Assembly (NCBI RefSeq): GCF_018294505.1
Contig: NC_057795.1
Location: 229,504,643-229,568,642 of the forward strand
Reading direction: 5' to 3'
DNA: 64,000 bases
Source: Triticum aestivum
Lineage: Eukaryota; Streptophyta; Magnoliopsida; Poales; Poaceae
This document shows positions 34,563-45,157 of the stretch, in pieces. Position 1 is the stretch's first letter; each line of letters opens with the position of its first letter. Both the position numbers and the translations under genes were made by a program. The notes under the pieces are model-generated. The model saw only the letters and a list, made by a program, of their open reading frames with translations, did not search any database and was not told where the DNA came from.

Positions 34563-35346
34563 GCGAAACAGAATAGCCCAGATGTATGTATATTTTTTTT
34601 GCGGGGCCATTACGATTGAAATTTCTCAAATATCACGTCTCCCGCACCCCTCTACTGCCATCGCCCTCGTCTCCGGACTTCGCCGTTGCGTCCAGTGTGC
34701 CCTCGTCTCCAGACTTCATCATTCCGTCTAGCGCACCTTTGCCGTTGGACTCCGCCGCCATCAACGGAAATCCTTCCCGCCATTGCTATCGTAGGGGATT
34801 TACACCGAGTTAGGGTAAAAATCCCACCCCCTTGTGCATCTAGTTTTCTGATTCAATGCACTAGGTTTTTTGTCATGAATCTTGCCACATATGAAGCACT
34901 TCTATCTAATGGAAAAATTCCTTGGATTAGTTCAAGCAAAAAAATAGATTTAGGTTTCCACCGAAAGCATCTCGGACCGACCGAATTGGAATTTTTTGAG
35001 TCACTGATTTGGCCCTGGCCATTGCACTAGTACGTCTCGGTGCCACCGTGAAGTACAAATTAGTGAGACCGAAAGTAACATTTCAGTGAAACCCTAGCAT
35101 CTTGGAGACACCGAACCACATATCAGTCTGACCGAAATGATGTGTTTAGGTTCTATTGAGTGCTTCGGTATCACCGAGATTGTCAACCCAGTGGATCCGA
35201 AATGCATTATGTGAAAATGTAAAACTAAGTTTGAACTCAATTTTCATGAAAATGTCTACTTTTTGTGATGACTCATCTACTCTGCACATACCTATCTGTT
35301 CACAGGATTAGTTTGCAAGATGTAAAGTGCCAGTGACAGCCAGAAT

Positions 35347-35614
35347 GTGTCAGAACAACATGAGGATCTCAGTGAGGTATCCATTCCTGAGGGCGGCTAC
35401 TATGAAGAAGTGAGGAGCTCACTGAACTGCCCAAGGCTGCCACAAGGACCAGAAAGAAGAGAACCTCAGATGATGAGGATGGCGATTTTATGGGTAGTGA
35501 GAGCACATCAAAGAAGAAGAAAGTGGTGCTTGCTAAGGAGTATGGCACAACACCCAACACAAGACCTTCAAGCAGTGCCAAGGAAAGAACTATAGTGAGG
35601 AAAGTCCCACACTC
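35347..35614 (+). pseudogene. Sirevirus env-like ORF, N-terminal part
   Basis: A frame with VSEQHEDLSEVSIPEGGYYE shifts near 35415 to one with SESTSKKKKVVLAKEYGTT and AKERTIVRKVP. It is a charged Lys/Glu-rich protein with a possible nuclear-type lysine cluster. It is cut at 35614 by the Tat element and continues at 50763 in the same style. Sireviruses often carry an env-like ORF after pol. Whether it works as an envelope is unknown. The assignment rests on the style of the downstream part and on the flanking motif cluster. Confidence 0.5.
35610..35614. repeat. Probable left target-site duplication CACTC of the Tat element
   Basis: CACTC precedes the LTR. On the right CACTC begins at 50761, overlapping the expected final CA of the LTR, as if one CA dinucleotide had been lost from the junction. 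Confidence 0.5.
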
Positions 35615-36518
35615 TATCGGATTCCGGGCTCCGCGGACCCAAGAAAGGTTCGAACTCAGGGGCGTGTGCGAAGAACTCAACCTCTCAAGCCGCCTGATCC
35701 GCTGCTCTCACGACCTAGCTCGATGAACATGACAGAGAAAGAAACGGTAGTTTACCCAGGTTCGGGCCACCTTGCGGTTTAATACCCTACTCCTGCTTTG
35801 TGGTGGATTGGCCTCGCGAGGGGCTGAGGATGAACTAGTACAAGTGGAAGAATAGCCTCAGGAGGCGTGTTCTTGTGATGAACTCTTGGTGGATTGATGA
35901 GCTGATCACCTGGTGAGTCGATCGACCGACCCCCCTCTACGGTGCTGGCTAGGCTCTATTTATAGTGTTCTTGGTCCACTTCCTCCAAAATTTAGGCTGG
36001 AAGGGATCCCACAACAGCCAAATTTGAAGGGGAACAAGAAGTACATCTAGTCCTGATGAAAGGTGGTCTTTGCCTGCAAAGTTTGTGAGCGTGACATTGT
36101 GGTGGGCTCGGTGATGACATCCATCCTGCCGTTCTGGCGGTCTTGGTCTCGTTGCACGCAAATGGCAACCTTTGGCTGATTACTTGGGACTCCACACCTG
36201 CGCTTGCCTCCTTTACATCTAAGAGGAGACCTGTTTCCTGCGCCCGCTGCCGAGCGTCTGGCCTTGGTCGTCATGGCTAATGTCATTCCAGCCTCGTGAG
36301 GCCGGGTCTTGCATAGAAATCTCCACTCCGCTCAAGAGGCAGCCTAAGGAGGCCGCTCCCTCGGGAGGTATTGATGTCACAGGCCTCGCGAGGCTTGGCC
36401 CCTCGCGAGGGTCTTGTATTGTCGTATTCAAAGCTGGGCCATACCGGGCCGTTGAGGAAGCCACGTCGTGGGCCGCAGGCAGGCAGGTCTGGGTACCCTG
36501 GTTCCTAGAACGCCGACA
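35615..36518 (-). repeat. 3' LTR of the Tat-type element
   Basis: 904 bp. Its outer end is TATCGG, a probable mutation of TGTCGG or TGCCGA. A 440-bp stretch (about 35909-36348) is missing from the other LTR. Confidence 0.85.
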
Positions 36519-36533
36519 GAAGCCCCCGAGCCC
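36519..36533 (-). other. Polypurine tract of the Tat-type element
   Basis: The complement reads GGGCTCGGGGGCTTC directly before the LTR in element orientation. Confidence 0.7.
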
Positions 36534-36933
36534 AAGGCGCGCTCGCACTTGGCTTCGAGGCGAAGCCAAAGGGCAAGTGTGGAACGCTGCGGGCCCCAAT
36601 CGCCTGCGGGCCATGACGATGTGTGGCGCTTTACAAGATGTGGGTGCCTCCGCATTCTCATGCTGCCTCGGCAACCGTCGGATTTGACAACTGCCTGTTC
36701 TGAGCGTAGCCTCACCATCATTGTCCGCTGCGATCGCCCTCTGCTTTCTCTTCCCATGTGAGCCTGCGCACCCTTCTCTAGTGGCCACACCTTGCTCGCC
36801 TTTCTCCACCGCCATTGCTCCAATGTCGAAGAATAGGAGCAGTGCTTGCGTGCCCGTAGATCCCTCGCCAAAGCATGAGCCTGCGTAGGATCGATCAATA
36901 GTGGTCAACTAGGAGGGGCTGGACAAGGTCCGC

Positions 36934-39862
36934 TTGTCCCTTGCAGCCGATTCCAACGAGTGGAAGGCGACGAAGGCTTGGCCTGCCTCCCGCGGCTTGA
37001 TCGAGATGGGGTCCACTGAAATTCCTCTTCATCTTCATGCCCACTCCGTCGACTTGATTTCTCCCTTCTCCAATTTCTTCAACGCCGTGCTCTCGCATTA
37101 CCAGATCAAGGCATTGCATATGGATCTCGCCTCCATCCTCCTCCTTTACATCTTCGCCTTCCTATGCGAGGCCCTCGTGGGCATTACACCATCCATGGCC
37201 TTGCTCCGCCATTTCTTTGAGCTTCATCTTGTCGATGGCCGACAGCGCTTTGGGTGGGTGTCGCTCCAAGCGGTGGCGGCTCCGGCAGGCTCTGGCATCG
37301 ACTTCGCGTTCTGCACGGATACCATGGGGTATCGAAGGCGGTGGGTGTATGTGGACACCGGCGTGCTCAGCCCCCTGTTCCTTCTTCCGCACATGCCGGT
37401 GACCCCGAGCTCCGGCTGGGGGCACGCATAGCTGTCCGGCCATCGGCTTGAACGCGTCTGGGCCAGGCTGGCCAGGCTGCAGGAGGCGGGCGTGACGATG
37501 CCGATGGTGGCGAGGGAATTCATCCGGTGGTGCATCGCACCGCTCCAGCGCCATTCGCTCCCAATGTGGACCTTCACGGGCCAGAAGGATCCCATTAGGC
37601 TCCAAGTGACTGTGCCTCCTACCAAGACGCTAAGCGCTGTGCATGAGCTCCTAACGGGCAATCCGGCTCCGACGTGATCCCTGCCAATGAGAACCTCCTT
37701 CTGTTACCAGTGCTCGAACACGGAGGACTTCGTCAGGCGGATGTTGTGCTTCGATGAGTGGGGGCTGCTCCCCGCGGGCCATGTGGGGCCCTCTTAGAAC
37801 CCAGTTGTGGTGGCCCCCGCGCTTGCCCTTCAAATGGTGGTGATGACGCACACGCCGGCGACTGCTCGTGAGGTGGCCCCGGGAGGCTGGGCGCCTCCTG
37901 ACGCTCCCGAGTTGGCTCTTGGGGGCCTTGCGCCACCAAGTGCTCCTGAGGAGACTCCCTTTGGCCCTGAGGACGTCCCGAGGAGAGCTCCGTCTGTAGC
38001 CGTGATGGCCTCTGCAGCTTCCGGAGGCAGCGCACGCCTCCTCCAGTCGTCGAGGTCTCCCACAAGAGGAGGCTTGGGAGTTGTCATGGTGTTGCCTCGC
38101 GGGCACTTAAACAGAGGATTTGGATGGCCGATGATGAATAAGTACCTTTCCCCTTGGGTTCCTTGCGTGACTAGCTCCTTCCTGACATTTTCCCTTCAGG
38201 CTTCCTCCTTCCTTGGTGACGACCTTGTCCTTGACGTGTCCTTCGCGAGTCCTAGAGTCGATCGCCACCCCCAGCCTCATGAAGCTGGCATCCGCTCGAG
38301 GGACGGTTTTGCCCCAGGAGCCGCGGTTGCCGGAGGAGGGTCGCGAGCCCTCTCCCCCCCGCACTTCTCCACTACGGAATCCACCAAGCCACGGAGGCCA
38401 CACCGAGGAGCCTTCCGATGACTCTTGCGAGTAGCTGGGTGTCCATTGTGGTGGCTTCATCTGCAGGCGGTGGAGCCGCGTCCCACTGCACATAGCCCGA
38501 AGCCCGAGGGGTGGCCGAAGAGGCCCCGGCTACTGAGCCCTTGTCAGGGTAGGCGAATTGCCCCACTCCTCCCCGGCAAACCAGGGCACAGAGGAGAGGC
38601 CTGACCAAGCGCTGGAGCTTGCACGTGGGGGAGCGCCGTCTACCACAACCTCCTTCAGGTAGCCGTGGGCACACCCGGCCAACTTGGAGCGGAGCTTGCC
38701 AATGTCGACTCCCGCCTTGAGGTGGAAAACCTCCGCCTCGCGCGCGGGTGGCATCAGCTGGAAGTTGCTGTCAATATTGGGCGCGCATAACATGAGCGCA
38801 CCTGGGTGGACGTCGAGGGGTCTCTTGCGGCCTCACGTGAGGCATGCGCCCACGCCCAAGAGGAGGCACGGGCCGCTGAATAGCGCAGCATGGCAGCTGA
38901 GGAGCGCGAGAAGGAGCTCCGGGCCTTGAATTCTGATCTTGAACGACAGGTCCAGACATGCAAGGCCACCCTTGCGGTGCGGCTAGGCGAGGCCCCTGCC
39001 GACGCGACCAAGGCTCGGAGTCGCGAGGAGGCTCTGGCATTCGAAGCGATGGTGCAAAGCCTAGAGCGCGGCCGACTAGAGGCAATGGAGCGTCAGGTGG
39101 CCTTGGACGAGGAGGCCCTTGCTTCCCGGCAGGCGAAGATCCAACTGGATATTGACCGAAAGGTGGCAGGGATCCACGAGTCCCTTGTCACAGAGTATCG
39201 CCAGAAGTTGGGGCTTCAGGAGGCCCACATCAAGAAACGACAAGCTGAGCTGCAAGGCAAAGTCAATGCTCTCCAAACCCAGCCACGACAGAGCGGCACG
39301 GGAGGGTCATTGAGGGAGCCCGAGGCGCTGCCGAGGCCGGCCGTCTTCCCTTCAACATCAGGTTGCGGGCGTCTCGTCCCTCGTGGAGAGGTCGTCGGCC
39401 GATGCGGATGACCGCTAAATGCTGCAAGCGCTCCAAGATTCTCGAAGTCCTCAGGACGAGGGCCAACCGCGCCTTGGACACCATCTGCGAAGGGAACGTG
39501 CCCATCCACTTGAGTCTGACGACGCCGGCTACCTACATTTCTGCACCTAAGTCGTAACCTGCCTCGAAAGCAGGGCCACGAGGGCTCGCCAGCTTGTTGA
39601 GGAGAAGAGCTGGGATCTCCTTGGGCGTGTGTTCTCGCGTGTCTTCAGCTACCTCCTCAACCGGGAGCCGAACTTTGACTTCAATGCCGCGATAGCCCCC
39701 CTGCCCGAAGTCGTCCAGGGCGACCTTGCGAGCTGGGTGAATGATCACGTGGATGACCTGGTCAGGGAGTTTCCTAATGACGTGGCCGTGCCCGTGGCCG
39801 GGGAGGACGGAGCTGATGACGATGACGACGAAGACAACACGGGCGAAAGTGCATCCCGCTAG
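36934..39862 (+). pseudogene. Eroded antisense ORF (putative gypsy-type transposon protein)
   Basis: On the strand opposite to gag, a frame reads HSVDLISPFSNFFNAVLSHY, MDLASILLLYIFAFLCEALV and ITPSMALLRHFFELH, the hydrophobic pattern of the 'putative gypsy type transposon' (Transposase_28) domain. A TAG at 37429-37431 interrupts it, and the frame resumes (RLERVWARLARLQEAG, FIRWCIAPLQRHSLPMW). Further downstream are a strong coiled coil (38890-39290, EREKELRALNSDLERQVQ) and an acidic C-terminus (39629-39862). Domain order equals that of the intact antisense gene at 57596-60602. Stops and frame changes show decay. Intron positions cannot be fixed here. Confidence 0.65.
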
Positions 39863-41297
39863 GCCTATACTTCCCTGTTCTTCATGTAAAAGATTTTTTG
39901 GATGTGCCCCCACGGGGAGTGAAAGCACTTTTCCTCGGCGGGAGGAAGATCTCCATATGGTGCATGGGATGACGATATATTTCCTGGGTTAATTTCAGAA
40001 TGCGTTGTCGCGAGCCAAAGAGCTCTCAACTAGAGTAGCTGGTACAATTTACCTTTCATGCTCATGGCCTCAGGTTGGTACTTGCGCCGCAGAGACGCCC
40101 TCTACCCTAGCTAGTCCTCCAGGGGTTCTTGCAGGAGGGGCTTCCTGATATGGTTGCTGGCCTAATCGCGGGCGTCGCGCGAGGAGCGAACGGCAAAACT
40201 CTTGGCGAGGTGTGCGTGCAGGCGGGCATGCAGCGGTGGCATCCTTGGCCCCGAGGGGGCCTTGGACTTCCTAGGTGCGCACTCCACACCCAGCCCCCGC
40301 CCGCGGGGCGCTCGCGGGGAGGGGTAGCAAGCAATCACTAAACTTTCCAAGCGAAAAACCAAAGAGCAAAAACACCGCAAGTGAAAAAAAATCCCCCCTT
40401 TTTCTTTTAATAAGCACAAGAAACTCCAAATTCACTCGAAGGCAACAAATCAGGTTATAGAAAAAGGGCAAAGACAACAGCTACGTTCGGTACCTACGTT
40501 AGTCTTCTCACCAGCGCGGAGCTAGGTGCTTCCACTTGGCCTGGGCACAGTCATTGGGGGACAGTGTCGACGACCAGCGTGGAGCATGGTGCTTCCACTA
40601 GGACATGGGTGGAAGCCCCTGTGAGGACCAGGGGCGGCACTCAGGAGACTCCGGGGCGTGTACATCCCCACTCATTATTACGTGAGAGTGTCACGGGCAG
40701 AGATCTTCAAGTGCGCTTCTCGCTCCTTGCAGCGACCCCACCAAACGCATCCTATTGCCACCATTGGGAGTCCGGAAACCAGGATGAGACCAAGGGGCAA
40801 GGGGGTACGCCGGAGGTGGTCGGGCGATTTCAGGCCCTCCACAGGGGGAAGGGATCGCTGGCACCTTCCCCGGCAGAGAACCTACCTCCGGACGGAGAGC
40901 GCCACCGTTGGGGTGGCGCCCTACGCCGTGAGGCACGAAGGGAGCTCTGGCGTCGGGCTCCCTTCATGCGACACCCACGGCGCTCCTCCTTCCCTAGGCA
41001 GGTCCAGCGTCTCGAGATACACCGTCGTGGCGAGGTTCACCTGCGATCCAAGGTTAGCATAATTATGCCTGAAATAGGTTGACTGTGACCTGTGGTTATT
41101 GGCATTGAAGATGCTGGTGGCGCGCTGGGTCAACTCGCGAGGAGCCCCCATCTTCGGCGACCTTGCAACCCTGATGCCGGAGCTAGTGCAGGAAGCATGA
41201 ACGGGCTTGTCCCTTGCTCGCGTAGCATGCCGGCCATGGGTGGTGCCCGGACCTTAGGGGCTATTGGCATGAGACCAGCCCCCGAGCCCCATGACGC
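39863..41297 (-). other. Degenerate internal region of the Tat-type element
   Basis: GC-rich sequence with no reliable ORF. The minus frame near 41151-40921 (NYANLGSQVNLATTVYLETL) may be a gag-linked remnant. An A-rich patch lies at 40385-40460. Confidence 0.4.
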
Positions 41298-41302
41298 GTC
41301 CC
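41298..41302. repeat. Left target-site duplication GTCCC of the Athila-type element
   Basis: GTCCC is repeated at 49630-49634. Confidence 0.9.
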
Positions 41303-42878
41303 TGATACGTCTCCAATGTATCTATAATTCTTGATTGTTCCATGCTATTATATTACCCATGTTGGATGTTTATGGGCTTTACTTTACACATTCATATCAT
41401 TTTTGGGACTAACCTACTAACCGGAGGCCCAGCCCGTATTGCTGTTTTTTGTGCTTATTTCAGTGTTTCGAAGAAAAGGAATATCAAACGGAGTCCAAAC
41501 GGAATGAAACCTTCGGGAGCGTGATTTTTGGAACTAACGTGATCCAGAGGACTTGGAGTGGAAGTCAAGTAACAACCGAGGCGACCACGAGGGTGGAGGG
41601 CACGCCCCCCTACTAGGCGCGCCCCCTATCTCGTGGGCCCCTCGGGCGTCCACCGACCTACTTCTTCCTCCTATATATACCCACGTACCCCGAGAACATC
41701 AGTACAGACCACGAAATCCTAATTCCACTGTCGTAACCTTCTGTATCCGCGAGATCCCATCTTGGAGCCTTTGCCGGCGCTTCGACGGAGGGGGAATCGA
41801 TCATGGAGGGCCTCTACATCATCCCCAAGGCCTCTCTGATGAGTTGTGAGTAGTTTACCACAGACCTTCGGGTCCATAGTTATTAGCTAGATGGCTTCTT
41901 CTCTCTCTTTCAATCTCAATACCATGTTCTCCTCGATCTTCTTGGAGATCTATTCGATGTAACTCTTTTTTGCGGTGTGTTTGTCGAGATCTGATGAATT
42001 GTGGGTTTATGATCAAGTTTATCTATGAGAAATATTTGAATCTCCTCTGAATTCTTTTATGTGTGATTAAGTTATCTTTGCAAGTCTCTTCGAATTATCA
42101 GTTTGGTTTGGACTACTAGATTGATCTTTCTTGCAATGGGAGAAGTGCTTAGCTTTGGGTTCAATCTTGCGGTGTCCTTTCCCAGTGACAGCAGGGGTAG
42201 CAAGGCACGTATTGTATTGTTGCCATAGAGGATAAAAAGATGGGGTTTATATCATATTGCATGATTTTATCCCTCTACATCATGTCATCTTTCTTAATGC
42301 GTTACTCTGTTCTTTATGAACTTAATACTCTAGATGCATGCTGGATAGCGGTCGATGTGTGGAGTAATAGTAGTAGATGCAGGCAGGAGTCGGTCTACTT
42401 GTCACGGACGTGATGCCTATGTACATGATCATGCCTAGATAATCTCATAATTATTCGCTTTTCTATCAATTGCTCGACAGTAATTTTTTCACCCACCATA
42501 ATACTTATGCTATCTTGAGAGAAGCCACTAGTGAAACCTATGGCCCCTGGGTCTATCTCTTATCATATAAGCTTTCAATTTACATTTATTTGCATCTTTA
42601 CTTTTCCTATCCATATTATATATTACCAAAAATATATTTATCTTATCGTATTATCTCTATCAGTTCTAACTTTCGCAAGTGGCCATGAAGGGATTGACAA
42701 CCCCTTTATGGCGTTGGTTGTGAGTTCTTGTTTGTTTGTGTAGGTGCGTGGGACTTTTGAGGAGCCTCCTACTAGATTGATACCTTGGTTCTCAAAAACT
42801 AAGGGAAATACTTACGCTACTATTGTTGCATCACCCTTTCCTCTTCAAGGAAAACCAACGCAAGTTCAAGACGTAGCA
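41303..42878 (+). repeat. 5' LTR of the Athila-type element
   Basis: 1576 bp. TATA box CTATATATAC at 41671-41680. The transcribed part contains no supported gene. Confidence 0.93.
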
Positions 42879-42889
42879 AGAAGGATTTC

Positions 42890-42906
42890 TGGCGCCATTG
42901 CCGGGG
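42890..42906 (+). other. Primer-binding site (Asp tRNA type)
   Basis: TGGCGCCATTGCCGGGG, 11 bases after the LTR, one base from the usual TGGCGCCGTTGCC. Confidence 0.85.
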
Positions 42907-43101
42907 AGGTCTTCGCTCAAGTCAAGACATACCAAGTACCCATAACGAACTCATCTCCCTCGCATTTACATTATTTGCCATTTGCCTCTCGTTTTCCTCT
43001 CCCCCACTTCACCCATGCCGTTTTATTCGCCCTCTCTTTCCCAATCTCCTCTCTCTTTCACTTGCCTTTTTGTTTGCTTGTGTGTTGGATTACTTGTCGC
43101 T

Positions 43102-44181
43102 ATGGCGCAAGATAATACCAAATTGTGTGACTTTTCCAATACCAATAATAATGATTTCCTTAGTACTCCGATTGATCCTCTTAATGATGTTGAGTCTTGT
43201 GAAATCAATGCTGCTTTGCTGAATATTGTTATGAAAGATCAATTCTCCGGCCTTCCTAGTGAAGATGCCGCTACCCATCTAAACAACTTTGTTGATTTGT
43301 GTGAGATGGAAAAGAAGAAAGATACGAATAATGATATTGTTAAATTGAAGTTATTTCTGTTTTCACTTAGAGATCACGCTAAAGTTTGGTTTTTGTCTTT
43401 GCCTAAGAATAGTATTGATTCATGGAATAAGTGCAAAGATGCTTTTATCTCTAAGTATTTTCCTCCTGCTAAGATCATCTCTCTTAGTAACGATATTATG
43501 AATTTTAAACAACTTGATCATGAGCATGTTACCCAATGTTGGGAAGGAATGAAATTGATGATTCACAATTGCCCTACTCATGGTTTGAATTTATGGATGA
43601 TCATACAAAGTTTTTATGCCGGATTGAATTTTGCTTCTAGAAATCTTTTAGATTCGGCCGCGGGAGGCACGTTTATGGAAATCACCTTAGGAGAAGCTAC
43701 AAAACTCCTTGATAATATTATGGCTAATTATTCTCAATGGCACACCAAAAGATCTACTAGTAAGAAAGTGCATGCTATAGAAGAAATTAAGGTTTTGAGT
43801 GGAAAGATGGATGAACTTATGAAATTGTTTGCTACTAAGAGTGCTTCTATTGATCCCAATGATATGCCTTTGTCTACTTTGATTGAGAATAATAATGAAT
43901 CTATGGATGTGAATTTTGTTGGTAGGAATAATTTTGGTAACAATGCTTATAGAGGAAACTTTAATCCTAGACCGTTCCCTAGTAATTCCTCTAATAATTA
44001 TGGAAATTCCTACAATAATTCTTATGGTAATTATAATAATATGCCCTCTAATTTTGATAATAGTGTGAAAGAATTTATGATCTCCCAAAAGAATTTTAAT
44101 GCCATGCTTGAAGAAAAATTGCTTAAAGTTGATGATTTGGCTAGGAACATTGATGACTTTCGCTTGATGTTGATTCTTTGA
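43102..44181 (+). pseudogene. Athila-type gag
   Basis: ATG 43102 (MAQDNTKLCDF). The Retrotrans_gag domain is clear: AATHLNNFVDLCEMEKKKD, LFLFSLRDHAKVWFLSLPKN, SWNKCKDAFISKYFPPAKI, then GLNFASRNLLDSAAGGTFM and EATKLLDNIMANYSQWH. An Asn/Ser/Tyr-rich segment follows (about residues 270-315) in place of a clear zinc knuckle. A one-base deletion near 44168 creates the TGA at 44179-44181. The protein style continues in the next frame. It would build the particle. A GTG-type upstream extension exists, but ATG 43102 fits better. Confidence 0.88.
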
Positions 44182-45157
44182 AACTTAGATCTACTCCTCC
44201 TAAGCATTATATCAATGAGTCTCTCAAAGCTATGAGAATTTCCATTGATGAGTGCAAAGAAGGAACCACTAGATTGCGTGCTAAGAAAGATTGCTTTGTA
44301 AAGGCGTGTTCTTCTAGTTTCCATGAAAATAATGATGAAGATCTTAAAGTTATTGATGTGTCCCCTATTAAATCTTTGTTTTGCAATATGAATCTTTATA
44401 ATGATGGGACTGGAGATGAGTCAACTTTAGTTAAAAGGCGTCCCAGTGATTCGGAGTTTTTAGATCTTGATGCTAAAATTGGTAAAAGTGGGATTGGAGA
44501 GGTCAAGACTTTAAATAGCATTGAACCCACTATCTTGGATTTCAAGGAATTTAATTATGATAATTTTTCTTTAGAAGATTGTATTTCCTTGTTGCAATAC
44601 GTTGTGAATTCTCCTCATGCTTATAGTCAAAATAAAGCTTTTACCAAACATATTGTTGATGCCTTGATGCAATCTTATGATGAAAAACTTAATTTGGAAG
44701 TTTCTATACCTAGAAAACTTAATGATGAGTGGTAACCTACTACAAGATTAAGATTAAAGATCATGAGTGTTATGCTTTATGTGATTTGGGTGCTAGTGTT
44801 TCCACAATTATGAAAATTTTATGTGATATTCTAGGTTTCCATGATCTTGATGATTGCTCTTTAAATTTGCACCTTGCGGATTCCACCATTAAAAAGCCAA
44901 TGGGAAGGATCAATGATGTTCTCATTATTGCAAATAGGAATTTGGTGCCCGTAGATTTTATCGTTCTTGATATAGATTGCAATCTTTCATGTCCTATTAT
45001 TCTTGGTAAACCTTTCCTTAGAATGATTGGTGCGATTATTGACATGAAGGAAGGGAATATTAGATTCCAAATTCCATTAAGGAAAGGCATGGAGCACTTT
45101 CCAAGAAAAAAGTTAAATTACCTTATGAATATATCATGCGAGCTACTTATGAATTGA
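44182..45157 (+). pseudogene. Athila-type gag C-terminus and aspartic protease
   Basis: The first frame (to 44735) is a charged linker (KHYINESLKAMRISIDECKE). After another frameshift near 44727 the protease frame reads YYKIKIKDHECYALCDLGAS, with DLG in the place of the DTG/DSG active site as is common in Athila elements, then VDFIVLDIDCNLSCPIILGK. It ends at TGA 45155-45157. RT would normally follow but is absent, so the polyprotein ends with protease. Confidence 0.85.

Larger units (their letters stand above)
28305..34959. other. Unassigned AT-rich sequence between retroelements
   Basis: 6.6 kb with no LTR pair, RT, transposase or complete gene that I can recognise. A GC-richer start (28305-28590) precedes AT-rich DNA unusually dense in AAGTTCA/AGTTCAG words (about 30400-33150). 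Two weak coding-like patches are listed separately. The remainder is likely an old transposon or ancient intergenic sequence into which the chromovirus inserted. Confidence 0.5.
34960..35614 (+). mobile_element. Decayed Sirevirus fragment, left part
   Basis: A group of CGGTnnnACCG-like words (34965-35185) like those at 18828-18905 of the intact Sirevirus precedes an env-like frame. The fragment continues at 50763 beyond the Tat insertion. No LTR or pol of this copy is in the window. Confidence 0.6.

Noticed and set aside
36219..38793. Several minus-strand ORFs of 130-230 codons in GC-rich DNA
   Set aside because: They are shadows of the plus-strand antisense ORF and of high GC content. None shows a domain.
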